This document shows, one piece after another, positions 40,666 through 49,642 of a stretch of 51,616 bases of DNA. Position 1 is the first letter of the stretch. Each line of letters opens with the position of its first letter. Below the pieces are notes generated by a model. It ran no database searches and had not been told where the DNA came from. It worked only from the letters and a program-made list of their open reading frames with translations. The stretch is from positions 1 through 51,616 of the forward strand of contig CAJFRY010000019.1 of assembly GCA_904419545.1 (NCBI GenBank), given 5' to 3'. The translations under genes and the position numbers were made by a program. The DNA is from Candidatus Woodwardiibium gallinarum (GTDB lineage Bacteria > Bacillota > Clostridia > Oscillospirales > CAG-382).

Positions 40666-42435
40666 TTGGAAAAAAAGTCCAATCTGTCGCGCCTGCTGGG
40701 TTATGCGGGAGGACACAGATATCTGCTCTACGCGTCGTGGCTGCTGTCGGCCGTCAGTGCGCTGGTGGCGCTGGTGCCCTTCCTGTACATCTGGCGCATC
40801 ATGCAGGAGGTGCTGGAGACGGCGCCTGACTTCGGGAACGCGCAGGGGATGACGCACAACGGCTGGATGGCGGTATTGTTTTCGGTGCTGGCCGTGCTGA
40901 TTTATATTGCGGGCCTGATGTGCTCGCATATGGGAGCCTTTCGGGTCGCGACCAACCTGCGGCTGGAGACGATGCGGCACATCGTTCGGCTGCCGCTGGG
41001 GTATGCGGAACGCTTCGGCACCGGTAAGCTGCGGAAGATCGTCAACGAGTCCAGCGCGGCCACAGAGACCTATCTGGCGCATCAGCTTCCCGACCGTGCG
41101 GGAGCGATCGCCACGCCCTGCGGACTGCTGGTGCTGCTGTTCGTCTTTGATTGGCGGCTGGGGCTTTTGAGCCTTGTGCCGGTGCTATTGGGCTTCCTGA
41201 TCATGATGGCGATGACCGGGGCGAAAATGCAGCAGAAGATGAAGGAATACCAGAACGCGCTCGAGGATATGTCCAATGAGGCCGTGGAATACGTCCGCGG
41301 CATCCCGGTGGTCAAGACCTTCGGACAGACGATTTTTTCCTTCAAAAAATTCAGGGATTCCATCGAGCGCTATAAAATATGGGTCATCGCCTACACCAAG
41401 CAGCTCCGCGCGCCGATGATGTTCTACACCGCGGCCATCAACGGCGTGTTCGTGTTCCTGATTGCAGGCGGGCTCCTCTTTACGCGTGACGGTGTGACGA
41501 CGGCGTTCCTGCTGAACCTGATTTTCTATATCATCATCACGCCGATTATCTCGGTCACGCTGACGAAAATCATGTTCCAGAGCGAAAACGCGATGATCGT
41601 CGACGACGCGCTTTCGCGCATCGACGGTGTTCTGAACCGGGAGCCGCTGCGTGAGCCGTCGCAGCCGGAATCTCCCGACGGCTGCACTGTCGAGCTGCGG
41701 GACGTCTGCTTCAGCTACGACGGCAAAACCGACGTGCTGAAAAACATATCGCTGACCATCCCCGAGGGCCGGAAAGTGGCGTTCGTCGGCCCGTCGGGCG
41801 GCGGCAAGACGACGCTGGCCAATCTCATCTGCCGGTTTTTCGACCCGCAGAGCGGGAGCGTGTCCGTCGGCGGAGCCGATGTGCGGGACATCCCGAAGGA
41901 ACAGCTGATGAACACCGTTTCCTTTGTGTTCCAGAACAGCCGTCTGCTGAAGGCTTCGATCCTGGACAACGTGCGGCTGGGACGGCCCGACGCTTCCCGC
42001 GAGGAGGTTTTGGAAGCGCTCGAGAACGCCCGGTGCGCCGACATCCTCCGCAAGCTGCCCGACGGCGTGGACACGGTCATCGGGACGAAGGGCGTCTTCC
42101 TCTCCGGCGGCGAGCAGCAGCGCATCGCCATTGCGCGCGTGATGCTCAAGAACGCGCCGATCCTCATCCTTGATGAAGCGACCGCATTTGCCGACCCTGA
42201 CAACGAGGCCAAGGTGCAGGCGGCGTTCTCCCGCCTGTCCGCAGGAAAGACGGTCATTATGATCGCGCACCGGCTGTCCACCGTCGCCGACGTCGACTGC
42301 ATCTACGTGATCGACGACGGAAAAGTAGCGGAGAGCGGCACCGGCCGCGAACTGCTCGACCGCGGCGGCCTGTTTGCACAGATGTGGAACGATTACCAGA
42401 CCTCCGTCCAATGGCGGGTCTCGAAGGAGGCGTGA
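40666..42435 (+). CDS. ABC transporter, fused permease-ATPase, subunit 1
   Basis: A 589-residue half-transporter. Residues 1-320 are a six-helix ABC exporter (type IV) membrane domain. Residues 335-575 form the ATPase: Walker A GPSGGGKTT, signature LSGGEQQRIA, Walker B ILILDEATAFADP, and the switch in IAHRLSTVADV. The start is a TTG at 40666 with AAAGGGGGAAAC upstream. The signature is intact, so both ATP sites of the heterodimer may be active. It is paired with the next gene (2 bases apart) as a heterodimeric exporter controlled by the TetR protein. Sequence style recalls the siderophore-linked IrtAB/YbtPQ type, but the substrate is unproven. Confidence 0.85.
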   Translation: MEKKSNLSRLLGYAGGHRYLLYASWLLSAVSALVALVPFLYIWRIMQEVLETAPDFGNAQGMTHNGWMAVLFSVLAVLIYIAGLMCSHMGAFRVATNLRLETMRHIVRLPLGYAERFGTGKLRKIVNESSAATETYLAHQLPDRAGAIATPCGLLVLLFVFDWRLGLLSLVPVLLGFLIMMAMTGAKMQQKMKEYQNALEDMSNEAVEYVRGIPVVKTFGQTIFSFKKFRDSIERYKIWVIAYTKQLRAPMMFYTAAINGVFVFLIAGGLLFTRDGVTTAFLLNLIFYIIITPIISVTLTKIMFQSENAMIVDDALSRIDGVLNREPLREPSQPESPDGCTVELRDVCFSYDGKTDVLKNISLTIPEGRKVAFVGPSGGGKTTLANLICRFFDPQSGSVSVGGADVRDIPKEQLMNTVSFVFQNSRLLKASILDNVRLGRPDASREEVLEALENARCADILRKLPDGVDTVIGTKGVFLSGGEQQRIAIARVMLKNAPILILDEATAFADPDNEAKVQAAFSRLSAGKTVIMIAHRLSTVADVDCIYVIDDGKVAESGTGRELLDRGGLFAQMWNDYQTSVQWRVSKEA

Positions 42436-42437
42436 GG

Positions 42438-44174
42438 ATGATGCTGAAGAACCTGCAAAAAAGATACGCGCTCTCCGAACAGGGCGCGAAGGATCTGATC
42501 AAGGGCTGTCTGGCGTGCCTGCTGCAGAACCTATCGTTTATGCTGCCGGTCGGACTGTTGTATTCGTTCGTCTCCGATATGATGGGCGGCGGCGTCACGG
42601 GCGGCCGGACGGTGTTTTACATCGCCGGCTGTGCGGTTTGCGTCGGGCTGATCCTGCTGACGACGTATCTCCAGTACAATGCCACCTATTTTGCCACATA
42701 TGTGGAAAGCGGCGTGCGGCGGATTACGCTGGCGGAGCGGCTGCGGCAGATCCCGCTGTCCTTCTTCGGCAAGAAGGACCTGTCCGATCTGACTTCCACC
42801 ATTATGGCTGACTGCACGTTTCTGGAGCAGAGCTTTTCCCACTTTATTCCCGAGCTTGCAGGCTCGGTCCTTTCGACAACGCTCGTCGCCGTGAGCCTGC
42901 TGTTCTGGGATTGGCGTATGGCGCTCGCGGCGCTGTGGGTGCTGCCGGTTTCGTTTGGTATTGTGGGCTTTTCCGCGCGCGTGCAGGAGCGCCTCTCGCA
43001 AAAGGCGATGGACGCGAAGCTCGCATGCGCCGACGGCATTCAGGAGTGCCTTGAAACGCTGCGCGACCTGAAGGCCGACAACGCCGAGCAGTCCTACCTG
43101 CGCGGGCTGGAAACGAAGATCCGAGCGGTGGAACGGCGGTCCATCGTCAACGAGTTCGGACTGGCCGCCTTCGTCGTGACCGCCTCGCTCATCCTCAAGC
43201 TGGGGATCGCGACCGTCGCGCTCGCCGGCTCGGTGCTGCTGGTGCGGGGGTCGCTGGACGTGCTGACCTTCTTCCTCTTCCTGCTGGTGGCGTCCCGCCT
43301 GTACGACCCGCTGCAGGGCGCGCTGCAGAATCTGGCGGCCATCATCAGCACCCGCACCAACATCGCGCGGATGAATGAGATTCTTGACCATCCCATCCAG
43401 CAGGGCGACAGCCGTCTGACCAACGAGGGCTGCGACATCGTGTTCGACCATGTCGGATTTTCCTATAACGACGGTGAGGCCGTGCTGCGGGACGTTTCGT
43501 TTACGGCAAAGCAGGGTGAGGTCACCGCACTGGTCGGGCCTTCCGGCGGCGGGAAGACCACCGTTTCGCGGTTAGCCGCCCGCTTCTGGGACTGCACCCG
43601 CGGGCAGATCACGGTCGGCGGAATGGACGTCTCCAAAACCGACCCTGAAGTGCTGCTGTCGCTCTTTTCCATCGTTTTTCAGGACGTGACGCTGTTCGAC
43701 AACACGATTCTGGAAAATATCCGCATCGGAAACAAAAACGCGACCGACGAGGAAGTGCTGGCGGCGGCGCGGCTGGCCAACTGCGACGTCTTTGCGGAGC
43801 AGCTTCCCGACGGCTGGAACACCAACATCGGGGAAAACGGCTGCGCGCTCTCGGGTGGCGAACGGCAGCGGATCTCCATCGCCCGGGCATTTCTGAAGAA
43901 CGCGCCTATCCTCCTGCTCGACGAGGCCACAGCGTCGCTGGATGTGGAAAACGAGACGCTGATCCAGAGTGCGCTCTCCCGCCTGATTGCGGACAAAACG
44001 GTGCTGGTGATCGCACACCGGATGCGCACCGTCGCAGGTGCGGACAAAATCGTCGTGCTCGACGGCGGCCGCGTGGCGGAGGAGGGCGCGCCTGACGAGC
44101 TGCTGCTGCGGAACGGCATTTATGCGCACATGGTCGAATTGCAGAATGAAAGCCGGAATTGGACGCTGAAATAG
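42438..44174 (+). CDS. ABC transporter, fused permease-ATPase, subunit 2
   Basis: A 578-residue half-transporter with a type IV exporter membrane domain (1-315) and an ATPase domain: Walker A GPSGGGKTT, signature LSGGERQRIS, Walker B ILLLDEATASLD, switch His in VIAHRMRTVAG. ATG at 42438 has AAGGAGG 7 bases upstream, with its stop-start junction 2 bases after subunit 1. It is expected to pair with subunit 1 as a heterodimer. A terminator closes the unit at 44189-44220. Confidence 0.85.
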   Translation: MMLKNLQKRYALSEQGAKDLIKGCLACLLQNLSFMLPVGLLYSFVSDMMGGGVTGGRTVFYIAGCAVCVGLILLTTYLQYNATYFATYVESGVRRITLAERLRQIPLSFFGKKDLSDLTSTIMADCTFLEQSFSHFIPELAGSVLSTTLVAVSLLFWDWRMALAALWVLPVSFGIVGFSARVQERLSQKAMDAKLACADGIQECLETLRDLKADNAEQSYLRGLETKIRAVERRSIVNEFGLAAFVVTASLILKLGIATVALAGSVLLVRGSLDVLTFFLFLLVASRLYDPLQGALQNLAAIISTRTNIARMNEILDHPIQQGDSRLTNEGCDIVFDHVGFSYNDGEAVLRDVSFTAKQGEVTALVGPSGGGKTTVSRLAARFWDCTRGQITVGGMDVSKTDPEVLLSLFSIVFQDVTLFDNTILENIRIGNKNATDEEVLAAARLANCDVFAEQLPDGWNTNIGENGCALSGGERQRISIARAFLKNAPILLLDEATASLDVENETLIQSALSRLIADKTVLVIAHRMRTVAGADKIVVLDGGRVAEEGAPDELLLRNGIYAHMVELQNESRNWTLK

Positions 44175-44188
44175 TACGTTGCCGGCCT

Positions 44189-44220
44189 CGGACGGCGGGA
44201 CATCCCGCCGTCCGTTTTTT
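44189..44220 (+). terminator. Terminator after the ABC genes
   Basis: CGGACGGCGGG (44189-44199) and CCCGCCGTCCG (44204-44214) pair perfectly around ACAT, followed by TTTTTT. Confidence 0.9.
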
Positions 44221-44232
44221 ATGTGAGGGGGC

Positions 44233-44261
44233 TTGCAATGCCGGGCGCTCTTCTGTATAAT
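44233..44261 (+). promoter_or_regulatory. Promoter of the UvrA-like gene
   Basis: TTGCAA (44233-44238), 17 bases, TATAAT (44256-44261), 29 bases before the start codon. Confidence 0.75.
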
Positions 44262-44290
44262 GGAAGCATACGCAGAAAAGAGGGATACTT

Positions 44291-46789
44291 ATGAAAAATG
44301 CTTCGGCACCGCCTGCCTGTATCATCGTGCGCGGTGCACGGGTACATAATCTGAAGAACATCGATGTGGAGGTTCCGCTGCACCGGATTGTCGGCGTCGC
44401 CGGCGTGTCCGGCTCCGGCAAGTCCTCTCTTGCGCTGGGCGTATTGTACGCCGAAGGCTCCCGGCGGTATCTCGACGCGCTTTCCACCTACACGCGGCGG
44501 CGGATGACGCAGGCCGCAAAGGCGCAGGTCGACGAGGTGATGTACGTGCCCGCCGCGCTCGCGCTGCGGCAGCGGCCGGGAGTCCCCGGTATCCGCTCCA
44601 CCTTCGGCACGGGCACCGAGCTGCTCAACAGCCTGCGGCTGATGTTTTCCAGACTCGCTTCGCACTGCTGTCCGAACGGACATTATCTGGAACCGACGCT
44701 GGACGTCGCAGCCGAACGGGAACTGATCTGTCCGGTGTGCGGCGCGCATTTCTTCGCTCCCTCGGCAGAGGAGCTTGCCTTCAACAGCCAGGGCGCCTGC
44801 CGCTGCTGCGGCGGGACGGGGACCGTCCGCACGGTAGACCGGGACTCGCTTGTCCCCGACGAGTCGCTCACCATCGACGAAGGGGCCGTCGCACCCTGGA
44901 ATTCGCTGATGTGGTCGCTGATGACCGATGTCTGCAGGGCGATGGGTGTGCGCACAGACGTGCCGTTCCGGGACCTGACTGAGCGGGAGAAGGATATCGT
45001 ATTCAACGGTCCGGCCGAAAAGAGGCATATTTTATATAAAGCGAAAAATTCCAATCAGGCGGGAGAACTGGATTTTACCTATTATAACGCCGTTTATACC
45101 GTGGAAAACGCGCTTGCCAAGGTAAAGGACGAAAAGGGTATGAAGCGCGTGGAAAAATTTCTCAAGGAGGACGTCTGCCCCGACTGCGGCGGTACCCGCC
45201 TGTCCGAAGCGGCGCGTCGGCCGAAGCTGCTCGGCCTTTCGCTGGACGAGGTTTGCAAAATGAATCTGACGGCGCTCACGGAATGGGTACGGCGGCTTCC
45301 CGCGCGGCTGCCCGGGGAGATGCGCCCGATGGCGGAGAGCATCTGCGAATCCTTTGAGACGGCGGCGAAGCGGCTGATGGAGCTGGGCCTGGGATATCTG
45401 ACGCTTGACCGCGCCGCGTCCACGCTGTCGACCGGCGAACGGCAGCGGATGCAGCTCGCACGCGCGGTCCGCAACCGCACGACGGGCGTGCTGTATGTGC
45501 TGGACGAACCGTCTATCGGGCTGCACCCCTCGAATCTGGAGGGACTCTGCGGCGTGATGCGCGACCTCGTTGCGGACGGCAATTCGGTTCTGCTTGTGGA
45601 CCATGACACGCAGGTGCTCAAGGAGGCCGACTGGATCATTGAGCTGGGGCCGGAGGCCGGCGCCCGCGGCGGGCGCATAATCGCGCAGGGGACCGTGGAG
45701 GACATTCGGACAAGTCCTGATTCTCAAATCGGGCCGTTCCTCGCCTCCCCGCCGGTGATTTCCGGGCGGAAGGAAAGTGCCGGAACGATGTTTGCAGCGG
45801 GAAAAATCCGCCTGTCCGCGTCGGCTATCCATACGGTAAAGCCGTTGGAGGCGGAAATTCCGAAGGGCAGGCTCACGGTCGTGACCGGCGTGTCCGGCTC
45901 GGGCAAGACGACGCTGATTCTGGAAAGCCTTGTGCCCGGGCTGCAGGCGCATATTGCGGGGACCCGTTTGCCGGCGCATGTCCTTTCGGTCGAGGCCGAG
46001 GGGATCGAACAGGTCAAGCTGATCGACGCAACGCCGATCGGCATCAACGTCCGTTCGACCGTTGCGACTTACGCCAATGCGCATGACGAGCTGCGCAAGG
46101 TATATGCGGGAACGGCCGACGCAAAGAAAAACGGCCGCAAGGCGGGGGATTTTTCCTATAATACGGGCGGACTGCGCTGCCCGGCGTGTGACGGCACGGG
46201 GCAGATCAGCCTCGACGTCCAATTCCTGCCGGATGTGGACATCCCTTGTCCGGAATGCCATGGGTCGCGCTATGCCAAGGCTGCATACGGAATAAAGTTC
46301 ACCAACAAAGCCGGCGTTTCCCGTTCGCTGCCGGAGCTGATGGCAATGGATGTGCATACTGCGCTGGAATTCTGCAAGGATATGAAAAACGTGCGGGCAA
46401 GGCTGCAGGTGCTGCAGAGCCTTGGCCTCGGGTATTTGACGCTGGGGGAGGATACGCCGAACCTCTCGGGCGGCGAAGCGCAAAGGCTGAAGCTGGCAAG
46501 CGAGATGGGAAAGGCGCAGTCGGACTCGGTGTTCGTGTTTGACGAGCCGACCGTCGGGCTGCATCCGCTGGACGTCCGGACACTGCTCGGCGTGTTTCGG
46601 ACGCTTATCGCGAACGGCGCGACGGTCGTTGTGATCGAGCATGACTTGGATGTCATCCGTTCTGCGGATTATATCATCGATATGGGTCCGGGCGGCGGCG
46701 AGGAGGGCGGGCGGATCGTCCTGTCGGGCGCGCCGTCGGAGATCGCCGCCTGCGCGGACAGCGTTACGGGGCGGTATCTGCGGGGCTGA
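44291..46789 (+). CDS. UvrA-family ABC protein (short UvrA paralogue)
   Basis: An 832-residue tandem-ABC protein of the UvrA family. Walker A motifs are GVSGSGKSS (38-46) and GVSGSGKTT, signatures STGERQRMQLA and LSGGEAQRLKLA, Walker B VLDEPSIGLH and VFDEPTVGLH. Zinc fingers CPVC..CRCC and CPAC..CPEC are present. At 832 residues it is about 100 shorter than housekeeping UvrA (about 940) and looks reduced in the first ATPase's insertion, which carries UvrB contacts. It is probably a UvrA2-like paralogue linked to drug or DNA-adduct resistance. ATG at 44291 follows AAAGAGGG. It is monocistronic, with its own promoter. Confidence 0.85.
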   Translation: MKNASAPPACIIVRGARVHNLKNIDVEVPLHRIVGVAGVSGSGKSSLALGVLYAEGSRRYLDALSTYTRRRMTQAAKAQVDEVMYVPAALALRQRPGVPGIRSTFGTGTELLNSLRLMFSRLASHCCPNGHYLEPTLDVAAERELICPVCGAHFFAPSAEELAFNSQGACRCCGGTGTVRTVDRDSLVPDESLTIDEGAVAPWNSLMWSLMTDVCRAMGVRTDVPFRDLTEREKDIVFNGPAEKRHILYKAKNSNQAGELDFTYYNAVYTVENALAKVKDEKGMKRVEKFLKEDVCPDCGGTRLSEAARRPKLLGLSLDEVCKMNLTALTEWVRRLPARLPGEMRPMAESICESFETAAKRLMELGLGYLTLDRAASTLSTGERQRMQLARAVRNRTTGVLYVLDEPSIGLHPSNLEGLCGVMRDLVADGNSVLLVDHDTQVLKEADWIIELGPEAGARGGRIIAQGTVEDIRTSPDSQIGPFLASPPVISGRKESAGTMFAAGKIRLSASAIHTVKPLEAEIPKGRLTVVTGVSGSGKTTLILESLVPGLQAHIAGTRLPAHVLSVEAEGIEQVKLIDATPIGINVRSTVATYANAHDELRKVYAGTADAKKNGRKAGDFSYNTGGLRCPACDGTGQISLDVQFLPDVDIPCPECHGSRYAKAAYGIKFTNKAGVSRSLPELMAMDVHTALEFCKDMKNVRARLQVLQSLGLGYLTLGEDTPNLSGGEAQRLKLASEMGKAQSDSVFVFDEPTVGLHPLDVRTLLGVFRTLIANGATVVVIEHDLDVIRSADYIIDMGPGGGEEGGRIVLSGAPSEIAACADSVTGRYLRG

Positions 46790-47156
46790 TGCGTCTTTGT
46801 CTGCAAAGCTGCCTGTTTTTCTGCGCGCGTGCGGAAAACGGCAATTGCAGCCGGCGGTTGTTGACGCGTTGCCGTGGGATCTGCCGGTTTGCGTCATCCG
46901 GCCGGCCGCAGGAAGGGCTTGCCGCGCGACCGGTCGGGCCGAGTGAGCGGTTCTGCGTTCCGGCTGATGAAAAAAGGCGGCGGCGAAGCGGACGGTAGGG
47001 CGCCGCCGGAAGATGCTCCTGCGGCCTGAAACGGAAAAGCGCGCTCGTGTCGGCGGGCGCTGCCGCTGCTGCTGACGGCGGCGCTCGGCGGTAAGAACGC
47101 ATTTGCGGCCATCGACTCGGTGTGCGGCGCGCTGCTTTCCGCTGCCGACAGGACGG
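46790..47156. other. Gene-free interval
   Basis: GC-rich, with no ribosome-binding site in front of any open frame and no protein-like composition. Nothing identified. Confidence 0.4.
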
Positions 47157-47196
47157 GAAAAACGGCCGGTATACCGTCGTATACCGGCCGTTTTTT
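47157..47196. terminator. Bidirectional terminator
   Basis: AAAAACGGCCGGTATAC and GTATACCGGCCGTTTTTT pair around CGTC. It sits between the convergent UvrA-like and HPr-like genes. Confidence 0.85.
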
Positions 47197-47201
47197 GTCT
47201 G

Positions 47202-47432
47202 TTACGCTTCGACGATGATGTCTTTGAGCTCCTCAAAGAGCTGAGGGTCATCCTTTTCCGCAATCAGCTTGATGGGCTGCAGCAGATCGAGGCTGAAGAT
47301 GCCCATCAGGCTCTTTGCGTCGACAAGGTATCTGCCTTCGCTCAGATCCACGGAAAACGGGTACTTCTCCACGACGCTGACGAGCTTGCGCACATCGTTG
47401 ATCGTCTGGAGCTTGATGTAGACTTCCTTCAT
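47202..47432 (-). CDS. HPr-like protein lacking the active-site histidine
   Basis: A 76-residue protein with the HPr fold. The segment AKSLMGIFSLDLLQP matches the regulatory region around Ser46 of HPr (Ser41 here), including the following Met-Gly. The N-terminal loop that should carry the phosphorylatable His15 reads QTINDVRKLVSVVE and has no His. This is the pattern of Crh-type proteins, which act in carbon catabolite control through serine phosphorylation and not in sugar transport. ATG at 47432 has GGAGGCAAC upstream. It is a neighbour of the DUF4430 lipoprotein on the same strand. Confidence 0.8.
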   Translation of the reverse strand: MKEVYIKLQTINDVRKLVSVVEKYPFSVDLSEGRYLVDAKSLMGIFSLDLLQPIKLIAEKDDPQLFEELKDIIVEA

Positions 47433-47455
47433 AAAATATATGTTGCCTCCGTTCG

Positions 47456-47914
47456 TTATTCTTTGGCGATGGAGTAGTGCATATAGGTAATGGTTACCGT
47501 ATCGTTGGCGGCGATGGCCTTTGTCGAGGAGAGGCTGTCGTCCTCCGCTTCGCCGTCGTTGATGTAGACATACCAGTCGTAGTCCTCCATCGTGGTTTCG
47601 GTTTCATCGGTCTTGGGAACAAGGTCGTTGATACCGGTTACGATTACATTGTCCCCGTCCGCCTCGGTTACAAGTCTGATCTGGCCTGCATCCTGCAGCT
47701 TGACGAGAAGATCGTTCAGCGTCGGCGTGCTGCTTTCATAGGCAAAATCAGTTTCCAAAATGGTCTCGGTTACTTCGCGGCGGCCACGGTCGTCCTCTTC
47801 GGCTACGTTGATGACAACCTTGACCGTAATCGGCTCGACCTTACTGCATGCGGCCAGCGCCGCGACGGATGCAAGCATCAGCAGAGCGAGCAGCAGCGAC
47901 AGTTTCTTTTTCAT
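47456..47914 (-). CDS. DUF4430-type lipoprotein
   Basis: A 152-residue lipoprotein. The signal peptide has the lipobox ALAAC (Cys23). The mature part reads VKVVINVAEEDD, TLNDLLVKLQDAGQ, and MEDYDWYVYINDGEAEDD before TVTITYMHY, which I recall as the DUF4430 domain (transcobalamin-like C-terminal fold). It sits on the outer face of the membrane. ATG at 47914 follows TTGGAGGTAAC. It lies 23 bases before the HPr-like gene on the same strand and probably shares its transcript. The ligand is unknown. Confidence 0.8.
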   Translation of the reverse strand: MKKKLSLLLALLMLASVAALAACSKVEPITVKVVINVAEEDDRGRREVTETILETDFAYESSTPTLNDLLVKLQDAGQIRLVTEADGDNVIVTGINDLVPKTDETETTMEDYDWYVYINDGEAEDDSLSSTKAIAANDTVTITYMHYSIAKE

Positions 47915-47959
47915 TTGAACGTTACCTCCAAAAGAATAGGGTGGATTTTCTTACCGTCT

Positions 47960-47989
47960 ATTATACAGTCCCCGGAGGCGGCTTGTCAA
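47960..47989 (-). promoter_or_regulatory. Promoter of the DUF4430/HPr-like unit
   Basis: On the minus strand TTGACA (47989-47984), 18 bases, TATAAT (47965-47960), 46 bases before the start. Confidence 0.75.
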
Positions 47990-48055
47990 GTGAATTTTAA
48001 CATTTTTACAATTTGGCGCCGTTGTTTTTTTGTTGAATTTCAACTCCTTCTGCGA

Positions 48056-48982
48056 TCAGCCCAGCAGACGGAAGGCTTGGTCGGTCACCCAGAGCATCAG
48101 CGGGATGGTTCCGATGGAAAGCAGCGTTGAAATGCTGATGACCGATGCGGCAGGGGATGCATCGGATGTGTACAGCTCGGCAAACATTGCCGTATTTGCG
48201 CCCGCGGGCATCGCGGCCATTGTCACGCAGATGCAGACAATTGTCCGGTCAAGCGGCAGCAGCAGGCAGATGCCGAGCGTCAGCAGCGGGATGGCCAGCA
48301 GCTTGACGGCGGAAAAAACAAATGACCGAACGCGCAGCATTCCGGCGATGGATTGGTTGCAGACCAGATTGCCCACCACCAGCATTGAAAGCGGAAAGGT
48401 CACGTCGCCCATCGCCGAGAAGGCATTGTAGAGCGGCGCGGGCAGGCGGATGGAAAAGACAAACAGCAGGATGCCGATCACCGAGGCGACCGTGCCCGGG
48501 TTGACAAATGCCTTGAACAGACTGCTTTTGCCGCCGCGCGTGAGCAGATGGATGCCGTAGATGCGTATGTAAATGTTGTAGAACAGTGTAAAAAACGCCC
48601 CGTAAAACAGTCCTTCCTCCCCGAACACAACCAGCAGCACCGGATAGCCGAGGTAGGCGCAGTTGGCGAACACCGTCCCGAATTCGAGCACACGCGCGTT
48701 TTTGACCCGGCCGTAGATCAGCCGCGCCAGCAGCGAGAGCGCCACATGGAACACCGCCGAGACGAGCGCGATGTGCAGTCCCGTGCGCAGCCGTTCCTCC
48801 GTGTACGTGATTTGAAGGGAAGTCAGGATCAGAAGGGGCTGCGTGACATTGACCAGAAGCGAGGAGAGGAGCTTGGTCGAATCCTTGGTAAATACCTGAA
48901 AAAGCCGCGCCGCGATTCCGACAAGCATCATACAGAACAGCGTCAGAACCTCGGCGGCGACCAGCGAGACGTCGGCGCCCAT
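48056..48982 (-). CDS. AEC family transporter (auxin efflux carrier-like)
   Basis: A 308-residue membrane protein with about ten hydrophobic segments. The opening VLTLFCMMLVGIAARLFQVF, the LLVNVTQPLLIL helix and the conserved FANCAYLGYPVLLVVFGEEG match bacterial AEC carriers, which move organic acids or similar metabolites. The start at 48982 (MGADVSL) is preferred over one at 49033 because it places the first helix at the usual position and has GAGG upstream. The substrate is unknown. Confidence 0.85.
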   Translation of the reverse strand: MGADVSLVAAEVLTLFCMMLVGIAARLFQVFTKDSTKLLSSLLVNVTQPLLILTSLQITYTEERLRTGLHIALVSAVFHVALSLLARLIYGRVKNARVLEFGTVFANCAYLGYPVLLVVFGEEGLFYGAFFTLFYNIYIRIYGIHLLTRGGKSSLFKAFVNPGTVASVIGILLFVFSIRLPAPLYNAFSAMGDVTFPLSMLVVGNLVCNQSIAGMLRVRSFVFSAVKLLAIPLLTLGICLLLPLDRTIVCICVTMAAMPAGANTAMFAELYTSDASPAASVISISTLLSIGTIPLMLWVTDQAFRLLG

Positions 48983-49053
48983 ACGGAAAAACCTCATTCT
49001 TATAAGATCAGCGGTGTGCTCCCGATTCCGCATTTGTACGGTGAAGCATTATT

Positions 49054-49083
49054 ATTTTACCATTGCGAAGCGGCGTTTGTCAA
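49054..49083 (-). promoter_or_regulatory. Promoter of the AEC transporter gene
   Basis: On the minus strand TTGACA (49083-49078), 18 bases, TAAAAT (49059-49054), about 70 bases before the start. Confidence 0.6.
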
Positions 49084-49122
49084 TCGAGCCGAAGAAATTT
49101 GAAGCAAATATCTAAAAAGGTG

Positions 49123-49151
49123 TTGTTTTGTTAATAAAAATAGTATATAAT
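49123..49151 (+). promoter_or_regulatory. Possible promoter of the DUF4855 lipoprotein gene
   Basis: TTGTTT (49123-49128), 17 bases, TATAAT (49146-49151). The resulting leader to 49643 would be about 485 bases long. Confidence 0.5.
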
Positions 49152-49157
49152 GATATT

Positions 49158-49642
49158 CGGTCTCCTGTACCCTGTATGTCCGGCAGCAGTCGGAACTGCT
49201 TTGGAAAGGGACGGGCCTCCCTGTTTCTGAGGGGGCGTAAAGCGCCTGGGAAAAGGAAGACGGGGGAGTGTGCCGCGGCGGTATGCCGTTTATAACCGAT
49301 TTGATATGTTCGGGCGTTTATATGCCCTGCGGCTTTGCTGCCGGGTACGGATCGGGAACGTGCACAGCTTTTTTGCAGGATTGGGAGCATTTTGCCGTTT
49401 GCGGATGGCTCTGCCGGCCGTTACGGCGCGTTTTCGGGGAATTCTTTGCGGGTGCCCTGAAACACAGGGCCTGCGGCAGGCGTATGCCGCAGCCGGAGCG
49501 TCCTGATTGCGGCGCTGCGGATAGGCCGCGAGAAACATGCATAGGCGGGCGGAATTTCCATGGCAGCCGTTTTGCGCGGAAACATACGATCTGTAAAGGA
49601 TGCAAATAGACAAATCATATTTTATAAAAGGAGTAACTGTTT
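49158..49642 (+). other. Long leader without a gene
   Basis: GC-rich open frames here have no ribosome site. A GGGCG-TAAA-GCGCC hairpin lies near 49235. I could not match it to a known riboswitch class. Confidence 0.35.

Noticed and set aside
45032..47263. 743-codon minus-strand frame
   Set aside because: It is antisense to the UvrA-like gene and crosses its terminator.
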